From CAZAYY01 sp964489525 (GTDB lineage Bacteria; Chloroflexota; Anaerolineae; Anaerolineales; JABWBV01): a stretch of DNA of 64,000 nucleotides. Of the stretch, positions 34,043 to 43,536 are shown piece by piece (the stretch's first letter is position 1; every line of letters starts with the position of its first letter). The stretch is from assembly GCA_964489525.1 (NCBI GenBank), contig CAZAYY010000018.1, forward strand, positions 1-64,000. Direction: 5' to 3'. The translations under genes were made by a program, and so were the position numbers. Below the pieces are notes generated by a model. That model was given only the letters and a program-made list of their open reading frames with translations, made no database searches and had not been told where the DNA came from.

Positions 34043-35097
34043 TTGGCGTTTAACCCTTTAAAATGGCTTTTAGGCCTTTTCTCACTCGACATCGGGATTG
34101 ACCTGGGAACGGCCAACACCCTGGTCAATGTGCGCGGCAAGGGGATTGTCATCAACGAACCCTCCTGGGTGGTGATTAATAAGCGCACCCGCCAGCCGCT
34201 CTCGGTCGGCTTGCAGGCCAAAGAAATGGTTGGCCGCACCCCCATAGATATGCTCGCCGTCCGCCCCTTACGCGATGGGGTGATTTCCGAATTTGAAATC
34301 ACCGAAGCCATGCTGCAGTACTTCATCGGAAAAACCCACGAACAAACCCTGGTGCCCATTCCCAGCCCGCGTGTGGTGATTGGCATTCCGGTTGTACGAA
34401 CGTGGAAAAGCGCGCCGTATACGACGCCGCCATGTCGGCGGGCGCCCGCGAAACCTACCTGATTCACGAGCCCAAAGCCGCCGCCCTGGGTGCTGGTCTG
34501 CCCATTGCCGAAGTGCGCGGCACCATGGTGGTGGATATTGGCGGCGGCACCTCCGAAGTCGCCGTGATGTCCATGGGCGGCGTGGTCGTTTCTCGCTCGC
34601 TGCGCGTGGCAGGCGACGAAATGGACGAAGATATCATGCAGTATGTGCGCAACAAGTACAACCTGCTGATTGGCGAACGGATGGCCGAAGAACTCAAAAT
34701 GAAAATTGGCTCTGCCCACCCCCTGCCCCAGGAACTTACCATGCTGGTGCGCGGCCGCAACCTGGTCACAGGCCTGCCCGATTCCATTGAAGTCTCTTCC
34801 GTAGAAATTCGCGAGGCCATCTCTGGCTCGGTGCAAACCATTGTGGACACCATCAAAGATTCCCTGGACGAGACCCCGCCCGAAATCGTTGCCGACCTGA
34901 TGGAAGCAGGCATCTGCCTGGCGGGCGGCGGCGCCCTGCTCAAGGGGCTGGCAGACCGGCTGAGCAGTGAACTGCATGTGCGTGTCTGGGTGGCAGAAGA
35001 CCCACTCACCTGTGTGGCGCGCGGTGCAGGCATTATCCTGGAAGAAGGGTTGGACAAACTTGGCCACCTTTTGGAGCAGCTTGACGAAAACCTCTAA
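34043..35097 (+). pseudogene. mreB: mreB with a frameshift (rod-shape actin homologue)
   Basis: MreB is recognised in two frames. The first, from a TTG with AGGAG seven bases upstream, reads AFNPLKWLLGLFSLDIGIDLG, then VNVRGKGIVINEPSWV and PSPRVVIGIP. At about 34388 the frame breaks. The second frame continues TNVEKRAVYDAAMSAGARET, LIHEPKAAALGAGLP, VVDIGGGTSEVAV and the normal C-terminus to TAA. The expected Ser and part of Gly-Val between the halves (GIPSGVT in MreB) are missing, which fits a 4-bp loss; the span from TTG to stop is 1055 bases, not a multiple of three. mreC and mreD follow intact, so an assembly error must be considered. A GTG at 34402 could restart translation. Confidence 0.85.
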
Positions 35098-35193
35098 TTT
35101 TCGCCAGCCGCTCCCCAACAACCTGGGACCCCACCCGGCCTGGATTCACACCAGCCAGGCCTGAAAGGTTCTCCCCGGCCCCCCCTGAACCCG

Positions 35194-36033
35194 ATGAACA
35201 CCCGGCGAAAATTCCCTTACAGCACCCTGGTCTGGACGCTCATCAGCGTCGGCCTGCTCACGCTGGCCATTGGCGGCTACCTCAACCCACTGCTCAACAT
35301 TGCCCTCACTCCCTTTGTCCAGGCCCAAACCTGGCTGGCAACCCGCTACGAGGTGGTCAGCAACTTCATCACGGCCCCGCGCGATGTTGCCGAACTAAAC
35401 CAGCGCAACCAGGAACTGACTGCCGAAAACGCCCGCCTGCGTTCGCAAATTGTCGATCTTCAGCAGCAAAGCGACCAACTGCGCCAGCTTTCGGCCCTGC
35501 TCGATTTCGCCCGGGCCAACCCCGTGTATGAATACACCGCCGCAACCGTCATCGGGCGCGACCCCAGCCCATTCTTAAAATATGTCATCATCAACACCGG
35601 CTCCGATAACGATGTCCGCCGCGGCATGGCCGCAGTCACCGACCAGGGGCTGGTCGGGCGGGTGGATGCTGTCAACGCCAGTGCTGCCCGGATTCAGCTC
35701 ATTACCGATGCCGCCTCGGTGGTCAATGTCCGCCTCGAAAAATCCGGCGCCGAAGCCGTGCTAAAAGGCAGCCTGACCGGTGACCTGGTGTTGGACCTGA
35801 TTCCCCAGGATGTCAATGTTGAACCAGGAGAACTGGTCTTTACTTCAGGCCTGGGCGGGCAGTATCCCCCCAACATTCTCATCGGCCAGGTGGTCAGTGT
35901 GCGGTCGCGTTCCTTTGATCTATTCCAAACCGCTTCCATCCAACCTTTGGTAGACTTTTCCGACCTCAGCATCGTCCTGATTATTCGCAATTTTCGCCCG
36001 GTGGACATTTCTCCCCTGGTGCCTTCCCCCTGA
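35194..36033 (+). CDS. mreC: Rod-shape-determining protein MreC
   Basis: 279 residues. One membrane helix near 10-32, a coiled coil at ~65-100 (LNQRNQELTAENARLRSQIV), then the beta-rich MreC domain with VIGRDPSPFLKYVIINTGSD, GMAAVTDQGLVGRVDAV, LVFTSGLGGQYPPNILIGQV. It links the MreB filament to cell-wall synthases. The gene lies 96 bp after mreB and 15 bp before mreD. The C-terminus ends in a short Pro-rich tail. Confidence 0.93.
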   Translation: MNTRRKFPYSTLVWTLISVGLLTLAIGGYLNPLLNIALTPFVQAQTWLATRYEVVSNFITAPRDVAELNQRNQELTAENARLRSQIVDLQQQSDQLRQLSALLDFARANPVYEYTAATVIGRDPSPFLKYVIINTGSDNDVRRGMAAVTDQGLVGRVDAVNASAARIQLITDAASVVNVRLEKSGAEAVLKGSLTGDLVLDLIPQDVNVEPGELVFTSGLGGQYPPNILIGQVVSVRSRSFDLFQTASIQPLVDFSDLSIVLIIRNFRPVDISPLVPSP

Positions 36034-36048
36034 CCCAGGCAGCCCACC

Positions 36049-36549
36049 ATGCCCATCCTTGCAGGCGTTCTCACCCTCAGCCTCCTCCTGATTGTGCAAT
36101 CGGCTGTCACCATGCACGCCCTACTGCTTGAAGGCGCAGTGGACCTGGTTCTGGTGGCTGTCATCAGCTGGTCGCTGATTGAGCACGTCCGTTCCCCCTG
36201 GATTTGGGCCATCATCGCGGGCGGGCTGATGGCGCTCACCTCGGCAGTGCCGCCCTGGGCGCCGGTCAGCGGGTTTTTGCTTGTCACCGGCTGGGGCATG
36301 CTCCTGCGGCGGCGCACCTGGCAAATTCCTCTCATCGCGCTCCTGGTGGCCACCGTTACCGGCACACTGCTCTACCAGGGCATCACCTACCTGGCTTTGC
36401 GCATTTCCGGCTGGCCGCTGCCTCTGGGCGAAACCTTTGCCCTGGTCACCCTGCCTGCTGTGCTGCTCAACCTGCTGGCAGCCTTGCCCATTCGCGGCCT
36501 GGTCAACGAAATTGCCAATTGGGTTTACCCGGATTTGGAGGATATTTAA
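36049..36549 (+). CDS. mreD: Rod-shape-determining protein MreD-like
   Basis: 166 residues, nearly all hydrophobic, with about five helices. There is little motif conservation in MreD, so the name rests on size, topology and place after mreC. The start lies 15 bp past the mreC stop. It is followed after 16 bp by a hydrolase/ligase fusion gene on the same strand. Confidence 0.8.
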   Translation: MPILAGVLTLSLLLIVQSAVTMHALLLEGAVDLVLVAVISWSLIEHVRSPWIWAIIAGGLMALTSAVPPWAPVSGFLLVTGWGMLLRRRTWQIPLIALLVATVTGTLLYQGITYLALRISGWPLPLGETFALVTLPAVLLNLLAALPIRGLVNEIANWVYPDLEDI

Positions 36550-36565
36550 CCTGTAAGGAGGCGGC

Positions 36566-39091
36566 ATGAAGAAAAAACTGCGCGGCATCAAACGCAGCGA
36601 CATCCAACTCGATTTTGACCTCTACCGGGTGAAAGTTCCCATCCGGGGTTTATCGGGCGCCTTCCTGAGCGTGCTGGATCTGCATCCCGAAGGGGCCGAG
36701 AAAACCATCCTCTTTATCCATGGCTACGCCGGAATCTTAGATTCCTGGGAACACCAGATTAACCACTTCGTCCGGCGTTTTCGGGTGGTGGCGCTCGACC
36801 TGCGCGGCCACGGCCAGAGCGACGCCCCCTACACTCGCTATACCATGGACGAAATGGTCAGCGATTTACACGCCGTGGTCGAAACCCTGCACCTGCCCGA
36901 AAAATTTTCGCTGGTTGGACATTCTTTCGGCGGCTCGATTGCGGTGGAATATGCCAACGCCCACCCGGAGCGGCTGGAAAACCTGGTGCTGCTCGCCACT
37001 GCCGGGGAATACCCCTTGCCCTGGTTTGCAAAAATCCTGATGCGCCTGCCGCTGGATCTCTTTCGTCCTTTCTGGCGTTTTCGCCGCCGCTGGGATGCCG
37101 AGCTGCACGTGCTCAAACAGATGATGCTGAACAACATGAGCCGCTGGCAGGGCTGGCCATTGCTGCGCAGCCTGGCGCTGCCCACCCTCGTTCTGACCGG
37201 CGAGCGCGACAACTACTTTCCCCGCCGGGTTTTTACCGGGGTGGCCCAGGTCATTCCCAACGCCGAGGTGATTGATGTTGGCTCTGCCAGGCATAAAATC
37301 CAACTCGAACGCCACAAGGCGGTCAACCGGGCCATTGAACGGTTCATTGAAGGGGACGCCCAACGTTCCTGGCGGGGCGGCGCTGCCCAACCCGACCCAC
37401 TGGCCGGGCGAATTTGGCTGAAGAATTACAGCAAAGAAACACCCCCCAGCATTCCCATCCCCAGGCGCCCGCTGCACACGCTGCTGGAAAGCGCCGCTGG
37501 CTGGCTTCCCAACCACACTGCCCTGGTTTTTTACAACCGCAAATATACCTACCGCCAGCTGATCCAATCGGTGAACCAGTTCGCCAACGTGCTGCACGGC
37601 ATGGGCGTGCGGCCCGGCGACCGGGTCATTCTGGCCCTGCCCAACATGCCCCAAATGGTCATCGCCTACTATGCCACCCTTCGCATCGGGGCGGTGGTGG
37701 TTTTGCCCAACCCGGACGCCAACGCCCGCCAGATTGTCCGGCAGGCCCAACACACCCAGGCCAAAGTCATGATCACCCTGAACAGCTTCAGCGAACTGGC
37801 CGGGCTGATTAAAAAGCACACGGCGGTTGAACACCTGATTTTTGCCGATATTCGCTCAGAAATTTCGGCACGCCTGTACAAAAAACTGATCTATCGCTGG
37901 GAGTCACCTGAATATGACCCTGGCGATGATGAACGCGCCGAACTGTTGGGCCAATCCATGGCGGATCTGATGGCAGATGCCCCCGTGACTCCGCCCGAAG
38001 TGGGCAGCATTTTGCCCAATCAGTTGGCGGCCATCATCTTCACCAGCGGCACTACCGAAAGCCCCAAAGGGGTCTGCCTGACTCATACCAACCTGGTCGC
38101 GAATGCCCTGCAAACTCGCCACTGGGTTCCCGAAATGCGCTATGGCCAGGAAACCTTCCTGGCCTGCATCCCCCTGCTGCACAGCTACGGCATGACCAAC
38201 GCCATGAACATTCCCATCGCCCTCGGGGCCACCATTGTGCTGCTGCCCGTTTTCGATGTGGAAGATGTGCTGGCACACATCAAACGCCACAAACCTACCC
38301 TCTTTCCCGGCGTGCCAGCCATGTACACCGCCTTAAACCTGGCACCCAACGTGCGCGATTTTGGCCTGGATTCGATTAAAGCCTGCATCAGCGGTGCCGC
38401 CCCCCTGCCGATTGAAGTTCAGGAAGCCTTCGAAAAACTGAGCCGCGGCCGGCTTGTGGAAGGCTATGGACTCACCGAGGCATCTCCGGTCACGCACGCT
38501 AACCCGGTTTTTGGGCTGCGGAAAACCGGCTCGATTGGTGTTCCCATTCCCAATACCGAAGCCAAAATTGTGGACCTGGTTTCTCGCCAGGACCTGCCCC
38601 CAGGGAAAATTGGCGAGCTTCTGGTGCGCGGTCCGCAGGTGATGGCAGGGTATTGGCAGCCAGGGGGTGAACTAGACCGCTCAGCCATGGATGCCGAGGG
38701 CTGGCTGAACACAGGCGATGTGGCCGTGATGGACACCGACGGCTATTTTCAAATTATCAGCCGCAAACAGGATACGATTATCTTCGGCGAATATAACGTC
38801 TACCCGCGCGATGTGGAAGAAGTTCTTTACGAAAACCCCAAGGTGATGGAAGTGGCTGTGGTGGGGGTTGGCGTCAGCAGCGCCCCGGGGCAGCCCGGCG
38901 AGAAACGGATTAAGGCCTTTGTGGTGCCTCGCCCTGGGGTGAATTTAACCAAGGAAGAGTTATTGGACCTGTGCCGCAAACGATTGCAGCCCTACGCCAT
39001 GCCCTGGGAAATTGAATTTCGGGACGAACTGCCGAAATCATTTGTGGGCAAGGTGCTGCGCCGGCTGCTGGTGCAGCCCGAATCCACCTAG
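36566..39091 (+). CDS. Fusion of alpha/beta hydrolase and AMP-dependent acyl-CoA ligase
   Basis: 841 residues. Residues 25-265 are an alpha/beta hydrolase with oxyanion HGYAG (52-56), nucleophile elbow LVGHSFGGS (Ser120) and a basic C-terminal part. Residues ~300-840 are an acyl-CoA synthetase: P-loop IFTSGTTESPKGV, then VEGYGLTEASPV, the hinge GWLNTGDVAVMDTDGYF, QDTIIFGEYNVYPRDVEEVL and the catalytic Lys in SFVGKVLRRLL. It could free an acid from an ester and activate it to the CoA or acyl-AMP form in one polypeptide. AGGAGG precedes the ATG. The gene is downstream of mreCD and convergent with a deacetylase gene. Confidence 0.9.
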   Translation: MKKKLRGIKRSDIQLDFDLYRVKVPIRGLSGAFLSVLDLHPEGAEKTILFIHGYAGILDSWEHQINHFVRRFRVVALDLRGHGQSDAPYTRYTMDEMVSDLHAVVETLHLPEKFSLVGHSFGGSIAVEYANAHPERLENLVLLATAGEYPLPWFAKILMRLPLDLFRPFWRFRRRWDAELHVLKQMMLNNMSRWQGWPLLRSLALPTLVLTGERDNYFPRRVFTGVAQVIPNAEVIDVGSARHKIQLERHKAVNRAIERFIEGDAQRSWRGGAAQPDPLAGRIWLKNYSKETPPSIPIPRRPLHTLLESAAGWLPNHTALVFYNRKYTYRQLIQSVNQFANVLHGMGVRPGDRVILALPNMPQMVIAYYATLRIGAVVVLPNPDANARQIVRQAQHTQAKVMITLNSFSELAGLIKKHTAVEHLIFADIRSEISARLYKKLIYRWESPEYDPGDDERAELLGQSMADLMADAPVTPPEVGSILPNQLAAIIFTSGTTESPKGVCLTHTNLVANALQTRHWVPEMRYGQETFLACIPLLHSYGMTNAMNIPIALGATIVLLPVFDVEDVLAHIKRHKPTLFPGVPAMYTALNLAPNVRDFGLDSIKACISGAAPLPIEVQEAFEKLSRGRLVEGYGLTEASPVTHANPVFGLRKTGSIGVPIPNTEAKIVDLVSRQDLPPGKIGELLVRGPQVMAGYWQPGGELDRSAMDAEGWLNTGDVAVMDTDGYFQIISRKQDTIIFGEYNVYPRDVEEVLYENPKVMEVAVVGVGVSSAPGQPGEKRIKAFVVPRPGVNLTKEELLDLCRKRLQPYAMPWEIEFRDELPKSFVGKVLRRLLVQPEST

Positions 39092-39825
39092 CGCCTGCCG
39101 CCCCGCACCGGGGCAGCAATTTCCACCTGCACTTCGAGTTGGGAAAGGGTATAAAACTGGTAACCCTGTGCGCGCAAGGTTGGCAAAACGCGCGATAACA
39201 CATCCAGGGTGTGCCAGCGGTCGTCGGTACCATCGTGGAGCAGGATAATGGAACCCGGAAAGGTGTTGCCAAGCACATAGTTGACAATAAATGGCACATT
39301 TGACACCTGAGCATCGTACGGGTAAACCGACCCAATCACACAGCGGTAGGCATGTTTACGGGCTGCTGCCAACATTCGGCGGTTATACCAACCGGAACCC
39401 GGGCGCACCCAACGCACCGGGGCATATGTCTCTAAAACTGCGTGCGTTTCCAATAATTGGCGTTCGAACTCGGCAGGGGTAAGTTGGATGCTGGGCTGGT
39501 CAAACATCAGGTGATTGCCAATCTCATGTCCCTCGGCCACAATCCGCTCCACCAGTTCAGGATATCGCAAAGCCCGTTCCCCAATCAAGAAAAAAGTCGC
39601 TTTAACATTTGACCAGGCTAACAAATCCAAAATTTGGGGGGTAATTTCTGGGTGAGGTCCATCGTCAATCGTCAGCCCAATTTTTCTCTCTTCGGTCTCA
39701 AAGGCGAATAATGCATCGCTGTGGGTATTGCGCTCCACCCAGCGCATCCAAAAGCGCGGCCTAAAAAACAAAACAGCAGCCACCAGGCTGCTCAACCCCA
39801 AAAAATATGGCACAAGTTTCCGCAT
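39088..39825 (-). CDS. Polysaccharide deacetylase family protein (NodB domain)
   Basis: 245 residues. An N-terminal membrane anchor (LVPYFLGLSSLVAAVLFF) is followed by the NodB domain: LTIDDGPHPEITPQIL with the metal-binding Asp, ATFFLIGERA, GHEIGNHLMFDQP (His ligand), RPGSGWYN and the closing ILLHDGT. It probably removes acetyl groups from a cell-wall or exopolysaccharide on the outer face of the membrane. Its last four bases overlap the end of the fusion gene on the other strand. Confidence 0.88.
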   Translation of the reverse strand: MRKLVPYFLGLSSLVAAVLFFRPRFWMRWVERNTHSDALFAFETEERKIGLTIDDGPHPEITPQILDLLAWSNVKATFFLIGERALRYPELVERIVAEGHEIGNHLMFDQPSIQLTPAEFERQLLETHAVLETYAPVRWVRPGSGWYNRRMLAAARKHAYRCVIGSVYPYDAQVSNVPFIVNYVLGNTFPGSIILLHDGTDDRWHTLDVLSRVLPTLRAQGYQFYTLSQLEVQVEIAAPVRGGRR

Positions 39826-39887
39826 GGGGAAATCGTACCACAATCCGACAGGGCGGGTAAAGTGGGTGTTCAGGGGAGATATGTCGG

Positions 39888-40766
39888 TTATGCGTCAGAA
39901 TCTTCCAGGTCTTTCACCAACACCAGGGCTTCCCCCACGCCAACTTCTTCTCCATTCTCAAAGCAAAGCCGGAGCGCCAGGTTAACAAGCTGTTTATCCG
40001 GGCGCAGCCGCACCACTTCCACCTGGGCTATGTAATCCAGGTTGTATTCAATTATCCAAACCCTGGCAAATTTATATTTGAGCCAATTGGTGCCGCGCCC
40101 GGGAAGTTTTGTGCCCAGTAAATTGGAAAACACACTGCCAATGAGCGGGTATGGAACCACTGGAAAAACGGGCGTGTGGTGTTCGGGGTGCCTGTCTCCG
40201 GTTAAGGCTTCGTATCGGTCCAGGTTGGCATGCGAAAATCGCACGGCCATGGCAGCTGTTTGCCCCAATGCCAGGCGCCCCATTTGGGCCGGGCCGGAAA
40301 AGATGGGGGGTGCAATTGGGTCCGGGCGCGGCTTGCCTTCCACTTCACCTGCGTATTCTACCGACTGCAGGCCGCAGCGCCCTTCCATCACCACCTCGCC
40401 TGCGGGGTTGACCACGGTGCTGTCCACATAGGCAATCGTTGCTGAGGGATGGTCGGGGTTTTGGTAGCCCACCACTTCCAGGTGAAACGTCATCAATTCG
40501 TGGGTGTATGTGGGTTGCAAAAAGGTAAGCTGGCAGCTGTTCAGGAAGTAGTAGGGAGAAAAACTGGTCAGGCCCTTGGATAAAACGCCAAACAACAGCA
40601 TGCCATGCGCCACCGTTCTACCAAAGCGGGTGCGGGCGGCGAAAAGCGGGTCTACATGAATCGGGTTGTCATCGCCCGAAAAACGAGCGAAATCATCAAA
40701 ATCTTGCTGGGTGAAAACCCGTTCAACCGTGCGTTTTTCGCCCAGGTGGAGTGGGGTGGGTTTCAT
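39888..40766 (-). CDS. MaoC-type double-hotdog protein (hydratase/dehydratase-like)
   Basis: 292 residues with two hotdog halves. The N-terminal half has the R-hydratase signature FARFSGDDNPIHVDPLFAAR followed by GRTVAHGMLLFG, with Asp and His in catalytic position. The C-terminal half (ANLDRYEALTGDRHPEHHTP to the end) has kept the fold but not the full signature. It should hydrate or dehydrate a 3-hydroxyacyl thioester. It is the last gene of the CoA cluster, 15 bp after an acyl-CoA ligase gene. Confidence 0.88.
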   Translation of the reverse strand: MKPTPLHLGEKRTVERVFTQQDFDDFARFSGDDNPIHVDPLFAARTRFGRTVAHGMLLFGVLSKGLTSFSPYYFLNSCQLTFLQPTYTHELMTFHLEVVGYQNPDHPSATIAYVDSTVVNPAGEVVMEGRCGLQSVEYAGEVEGKPRPDPIAPPIFSGPAQMGRLALGQTAAMAVRFSHANLDRYEALTGDRHPEHHTPVFPVVPYPLIGSVFSNLLGTKLPGRGTNWLKYKFARVWIIEYNLDYIAQVEVVRLRPDKQLVNLALRLCFENGEEVGVGEALVLVKDLEDSDA

Positions 40767-40781
40767 GGCTGTTCAGAAATC

Positions 40782-42305
40782 TCAGCGTCCAAACTGTTCG
40801 CGCAGTTCGCGCTTGAGCACTTTCCCGGCAGCTGTGCGCGGCAGGGCGTCCACAAACACCACTGACTTAGGGATTTTATAACGAGCCAACTTGCCCTCAC
40901 AAAATGCCAGCAGGTCCGCTTCTGCCAGGCTGTGACCGGGTTTCACCACCACAACAGCCCGGCCTACTTCCTGCCATTTGGGGTGGGGAACGCCAATTAC
41001 GGCTGCCTCAGCCACGGCGGGGTGGTGGTAGAGTACATTTTCCACCTCTGCCGGGTAGACATTTTCGCCGCCAGAGATAAACATATCCTTCCATCGGTCT
41101 ACAATGTAGTAAAAACCATCTTCATCATAACGGGCCGCGTCACCCGAGTGCAGCCAGCCGCCCCGCAGGGCTTCGGCCGTGGCTTCCGGGCGGTTCCAAT
41201 AGCCCGTGGTGACATTGCCGCCGCGGATGCACAGCTCGCCCACTTCGCCGGGACCCATGCGCTGGCCGTGCTGGTCCATAATACAGACATCGGTATGCAG
41301 CACGGGTTTGCCCACCGAACCGGCTTTGGCCAGGGCGTGGGGTTGATCGATCAGAAAAACGGTCGGGCCGGTTTCGGTCATGCCAAATCCCTGCTGGATG
41401 AGGATGCCTTTTTGGGCGAACTGCTGAACCAGGGAAGGCGGCAGCGCAGAACCGCCGCTGGCCCAACTGCGTACGCTCGAAAGATCGTAGCGATCAAAGT
41501 CTGGATATTGGGCGAGCGCCAGGTAAATTGAGGGCACCAGCAGCAGCACGGTCACCTTCCACTCGGCAATCAGGCGCAGCAGGACCGCAGGATCGAAAGC
41601 CCGCATCACCACCAGGGTGCCGCCAGTGTGAAACACCGGGCCGGCATACAGACCAAGCCCACCCGCATGGAAGGCGGGCAGCACATTGATATTCACATCC
41701 TGGGACGACAGGTCAATTGCCTGGCCCATGCCCACCGCATTGTAAAAGAAATTACCATAAGTTACCTGGGCGCCTTTGGGTTTTCCGGTGGTGCCGGAAG
41801 TGTACAAAATTGCCCAGGTATCTTCATAGCGCAGGAGGGGTGCAGTCACACCAGCGGGGTCTCCGGCGGCGATGGCGTTCTCATAAGAAGTTTCGCCTGC
41901 CAGGGCAGAAGGCCCCATGACGATAAAATGCTCACAGTTAATGACAGGCTGGAGGGTTTGCACCGCACCCGCAAATTCCGGCTCATAGAGCAGCAGGCGC
42001 GGGCTGCAGTCGTTGAGGATATATTCCAGTTCAGGAGGAGCCAGCCGCCAATTTAAGGTATTCAAGATGGCACCCATCTTGCTGCAGGCAAAAAGCACTT
42101 CGTAATAATCTGAGCTGTTTTGTGCCAGGATGGAAACCCGCTCGCCAGGTTGAATGCCCAATTGATGAACAAAAAAGTGGGCAAGCCGGTTGGCGCGTTC
42201 GTTAAACTCAAAGTAAGTGAGCTGCCGCCCACTGAACGCGTCTACCACCGCCATTTTTTGCGGGGTGCGTTCGGCGTGGCGCTGGATCCAATCAAAATGG
42301 TACAT
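40782..42305 (-). CDS. AMP-dependent acyl-CoA ligase, cluster copy 2
   Basis: 507 residues from MYHFDWIQRH, with GAGG seven bases upstream; upstream in-frame codons belong to the overlapping crotonase region. Motifs include WAILYTSGTTGKPKGAQVTY, QQGFGMTETGP, the hinge GWLHSGDAARYDEDGFYYIV, DMFISGGENVYPAEVENVL and the catalytic Lys in TAAGKVLKRELR. It forms an acyl-CoA from a carboxylic acid, ATP and CoA. It resembles medium/long-chain or aryl acid ligases; the chain length is unknown. Confidence 0.92.
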   Translation of the reverse strand: MYHFDWIQRHAERTPQKMAVVDAFSGRQLTYFEFNERANRLAHFFVHQLGIQPGERVSILAQNSSDYYEVLFACSKMGAILNTLNWRLAPPELEYILNDCSPRLLLYEPEFAGAVQTLQPVINCEHFIVMGPSALAGETSYENAIAAGDPAGVTAPLLRYEDTWAILYTSGTTGKPKGAQVTYGNFFYNAVGMGQAIDLSSQDVNINVLPAFHAGGLGLYAGPVFHTGGTLVVMRAFDPAVLLRLIAEWKVTVLLLVPSIYLALAQYPDFDRYDLSSVRSWASGGSALPPSLVQQFAQKGILIQQGFGMTETGPTVFLIDQPHALAKAGSVGKPVLHTDVCIMDQHGQRMGPGEVGELCIRGGNVTTGYWNRPEATAEALRGGWLHSGDAARYDEDGFYYIVDRWKDMFISGGENVYPAEVENVLYHHPAVAEAAVIGVPHPKWQEVGRAVVVVKPGHSLAEADLLAFCEGKLARYKIPKSVVFVDALPRTAAGKVLKRELREQFGR

Positions 42306-42318
42306 ATCTTTCCTCTTG

Positions 42319-43074
42319 CTACATGGTTTTGTAAAACTCCACCATACTTTTCTGCGTGTCGGGATGCAAAATTTGGGCAACAAATCGCCGCCGTTCTTCT
42401 TCCAGGTGTTGGATGGCTTCTTCGTAAGCCAGCAAGCGTTTGATGTGGCGCACCGAACCGGGGTGCATCCTGGCAATGCTGCGAGCCGTGTCCATGGCCT
42501 GGCTTTCCAGTTCTTCCGCCGGAACGAGGTGCTGTGCCAGGCCCCAATCTACGGCCTGCCGGGCTGTAATGGTCAGGTTTTCCATCAGCACAGCCCGCGC
42601 CCGGGATGCGCCAATGATGCGGGGCAGCAGGCTGGTCCAACCACCATCGGGACTAAAACCGACCACACTGTAATACGGGGTGAAACTGGCATCCGGGCTG
42701 ACCAGCACCACATCCGAGGACAACACCAGGCCCATCGAACCACCGGTCACAATGCCGTGTACAGCCGTCACAACCGGGATGGGCAGCAGCTGCAGCGCCA
42801 GGATCGAACGGTTGAGCAGCCCCAACAGGGCGCGCGAGTAATTTTCAATATCCGCCAGGTGGTCCACAAAGCCTTTCATGTCGCCGCCGGTAGAAAAATT
42901 TTTGCCATTGGCGCGCACAACCACAGCAGAGGCCTGTTGAGAGGTTTCAATCTTCTCTAATACCGCCAGAAATTCTTCGAGGATTTCAGGCACCAGGCTG
43001 TTGTGACGCTCAGGCCGGTTGAGGGTTACTGTCGCAATCTGGTCTTGCCAGGTTAAAAGCACAAGAGGTTCCAT
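42319..43074 (-). CDS. Crotonase-fold enzyme, PaaG-like isomerase rather than a classical hydratase
   Basis: 251 residues from MEPLVLLTW with AGGA six bases upstream. Oxyanion segments are GKNFSTGGDM and HGIVTGGSMGL (Gly111-Gly112). The Glu that normally follows this turn (E144 in rat hydratase) is Gly, and the second Glu (E164) is Tyr or Ser in TPYYSVVG. A single Asp stands in GFSPDGGW (Asp143), the position used by isomerases like PaaG. The enzyme is thus probably a double-bond or ring isomerase. It lies 26 bp after the DUF35 gene. Confidence 0.85.
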   Translation of the reverse strand: MEPLVLLTWQDQIATVTLNRPERHNSLVPEILEEFLAVLEKIETSQQASAVVVRANGKNFSTGGDMKGFVDHLADIENYSRALLGLLNRSILALQLLPIPVVTAVHGIVTGGSMGLVLSSDVVLVSPDASFTPYYSVVGFSPDGGWTSLLPRIIGASRARAVLMENLTITARQAVDWGLAQHLVPAEELESQAMDTARSIARMHPGSVRHIKRLLAYEEAIQHLEEERRRFVAQILHPDTQKSMVEFYKTM

Positions 43075-43100
43075 ATTCTTTCCTTTGCCAGTTGAATGGC

Positions 43101-43532
43101 TCATGCAGGTTCAAACGCCAGGACGGTTTTTGCCTGTGGTTCTCCACCTGGGGCTGCACCATTTCGCTCGATAAATGCTACTTTAAGCGGTGCACCCACG
43201 GTAATCGATGTGGGTTTTTTGGGATCCACGCCCACAATTTGGGCGCTGACCATGGGGCCTTCTGCCAGGCGGACGATTCCCGAGCAGTAGGGGTTTTCCC
43301 GGTTGTAGCCTGCTGCAATCATCGCCTTGGGGCCAATGGTGATGATGGTGTAAGCAACCAGGCTGCCTTCGCCACTCAGGGGAATCCATTCCATTTTTTC
43401 AGAACCACAGGCTGTGCAAATCGGGCGAGGAGGGGCAAACAGTTCACCGCAGGCTTCGCAGCGGCTGCCCATCAGGCGGTGTTCTGCCAGGTGTTTTTCA
43501 AATGCGCTGTTGGTAAATGGGTTTTCGTACAT
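43101..43532 (-). CDS. DUF35 OB-fold protein with zinc ribbon, thiolase partner
   Basis: 143 residues. The N-terminal rubredoxin-like zinc ribbon has Cys25, Cys28, Cys39 and Cys42 (CEACGELFAPPRPICTACG). The C-terminal OB-fold (SGEGSLVAYTIITIGP to the end) completes the DUF35 architecture. Such proteins form complexes with SCP2-type thiolases and keep them active or channel CoA intermediates. It lies 4 bp after the thiolase gene. GGAG stands eight bases before the ATG. Confidence 0.92.
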   Translation of the reverse strand: MYENPFTNSAFEKHLAEHRLMGSRCEACGELFAPPRPICTACGSEKMEWIPLSGEGSLVAYTIITIGPKAMIAAGYNRENPYCSGIVRLAEGPMVSAQIVGVDPKKPTSITVGAPLKVAFIERNGAAPGGEPQAKTVLAFEPA

Positions 43533-43536
43533 GGTT

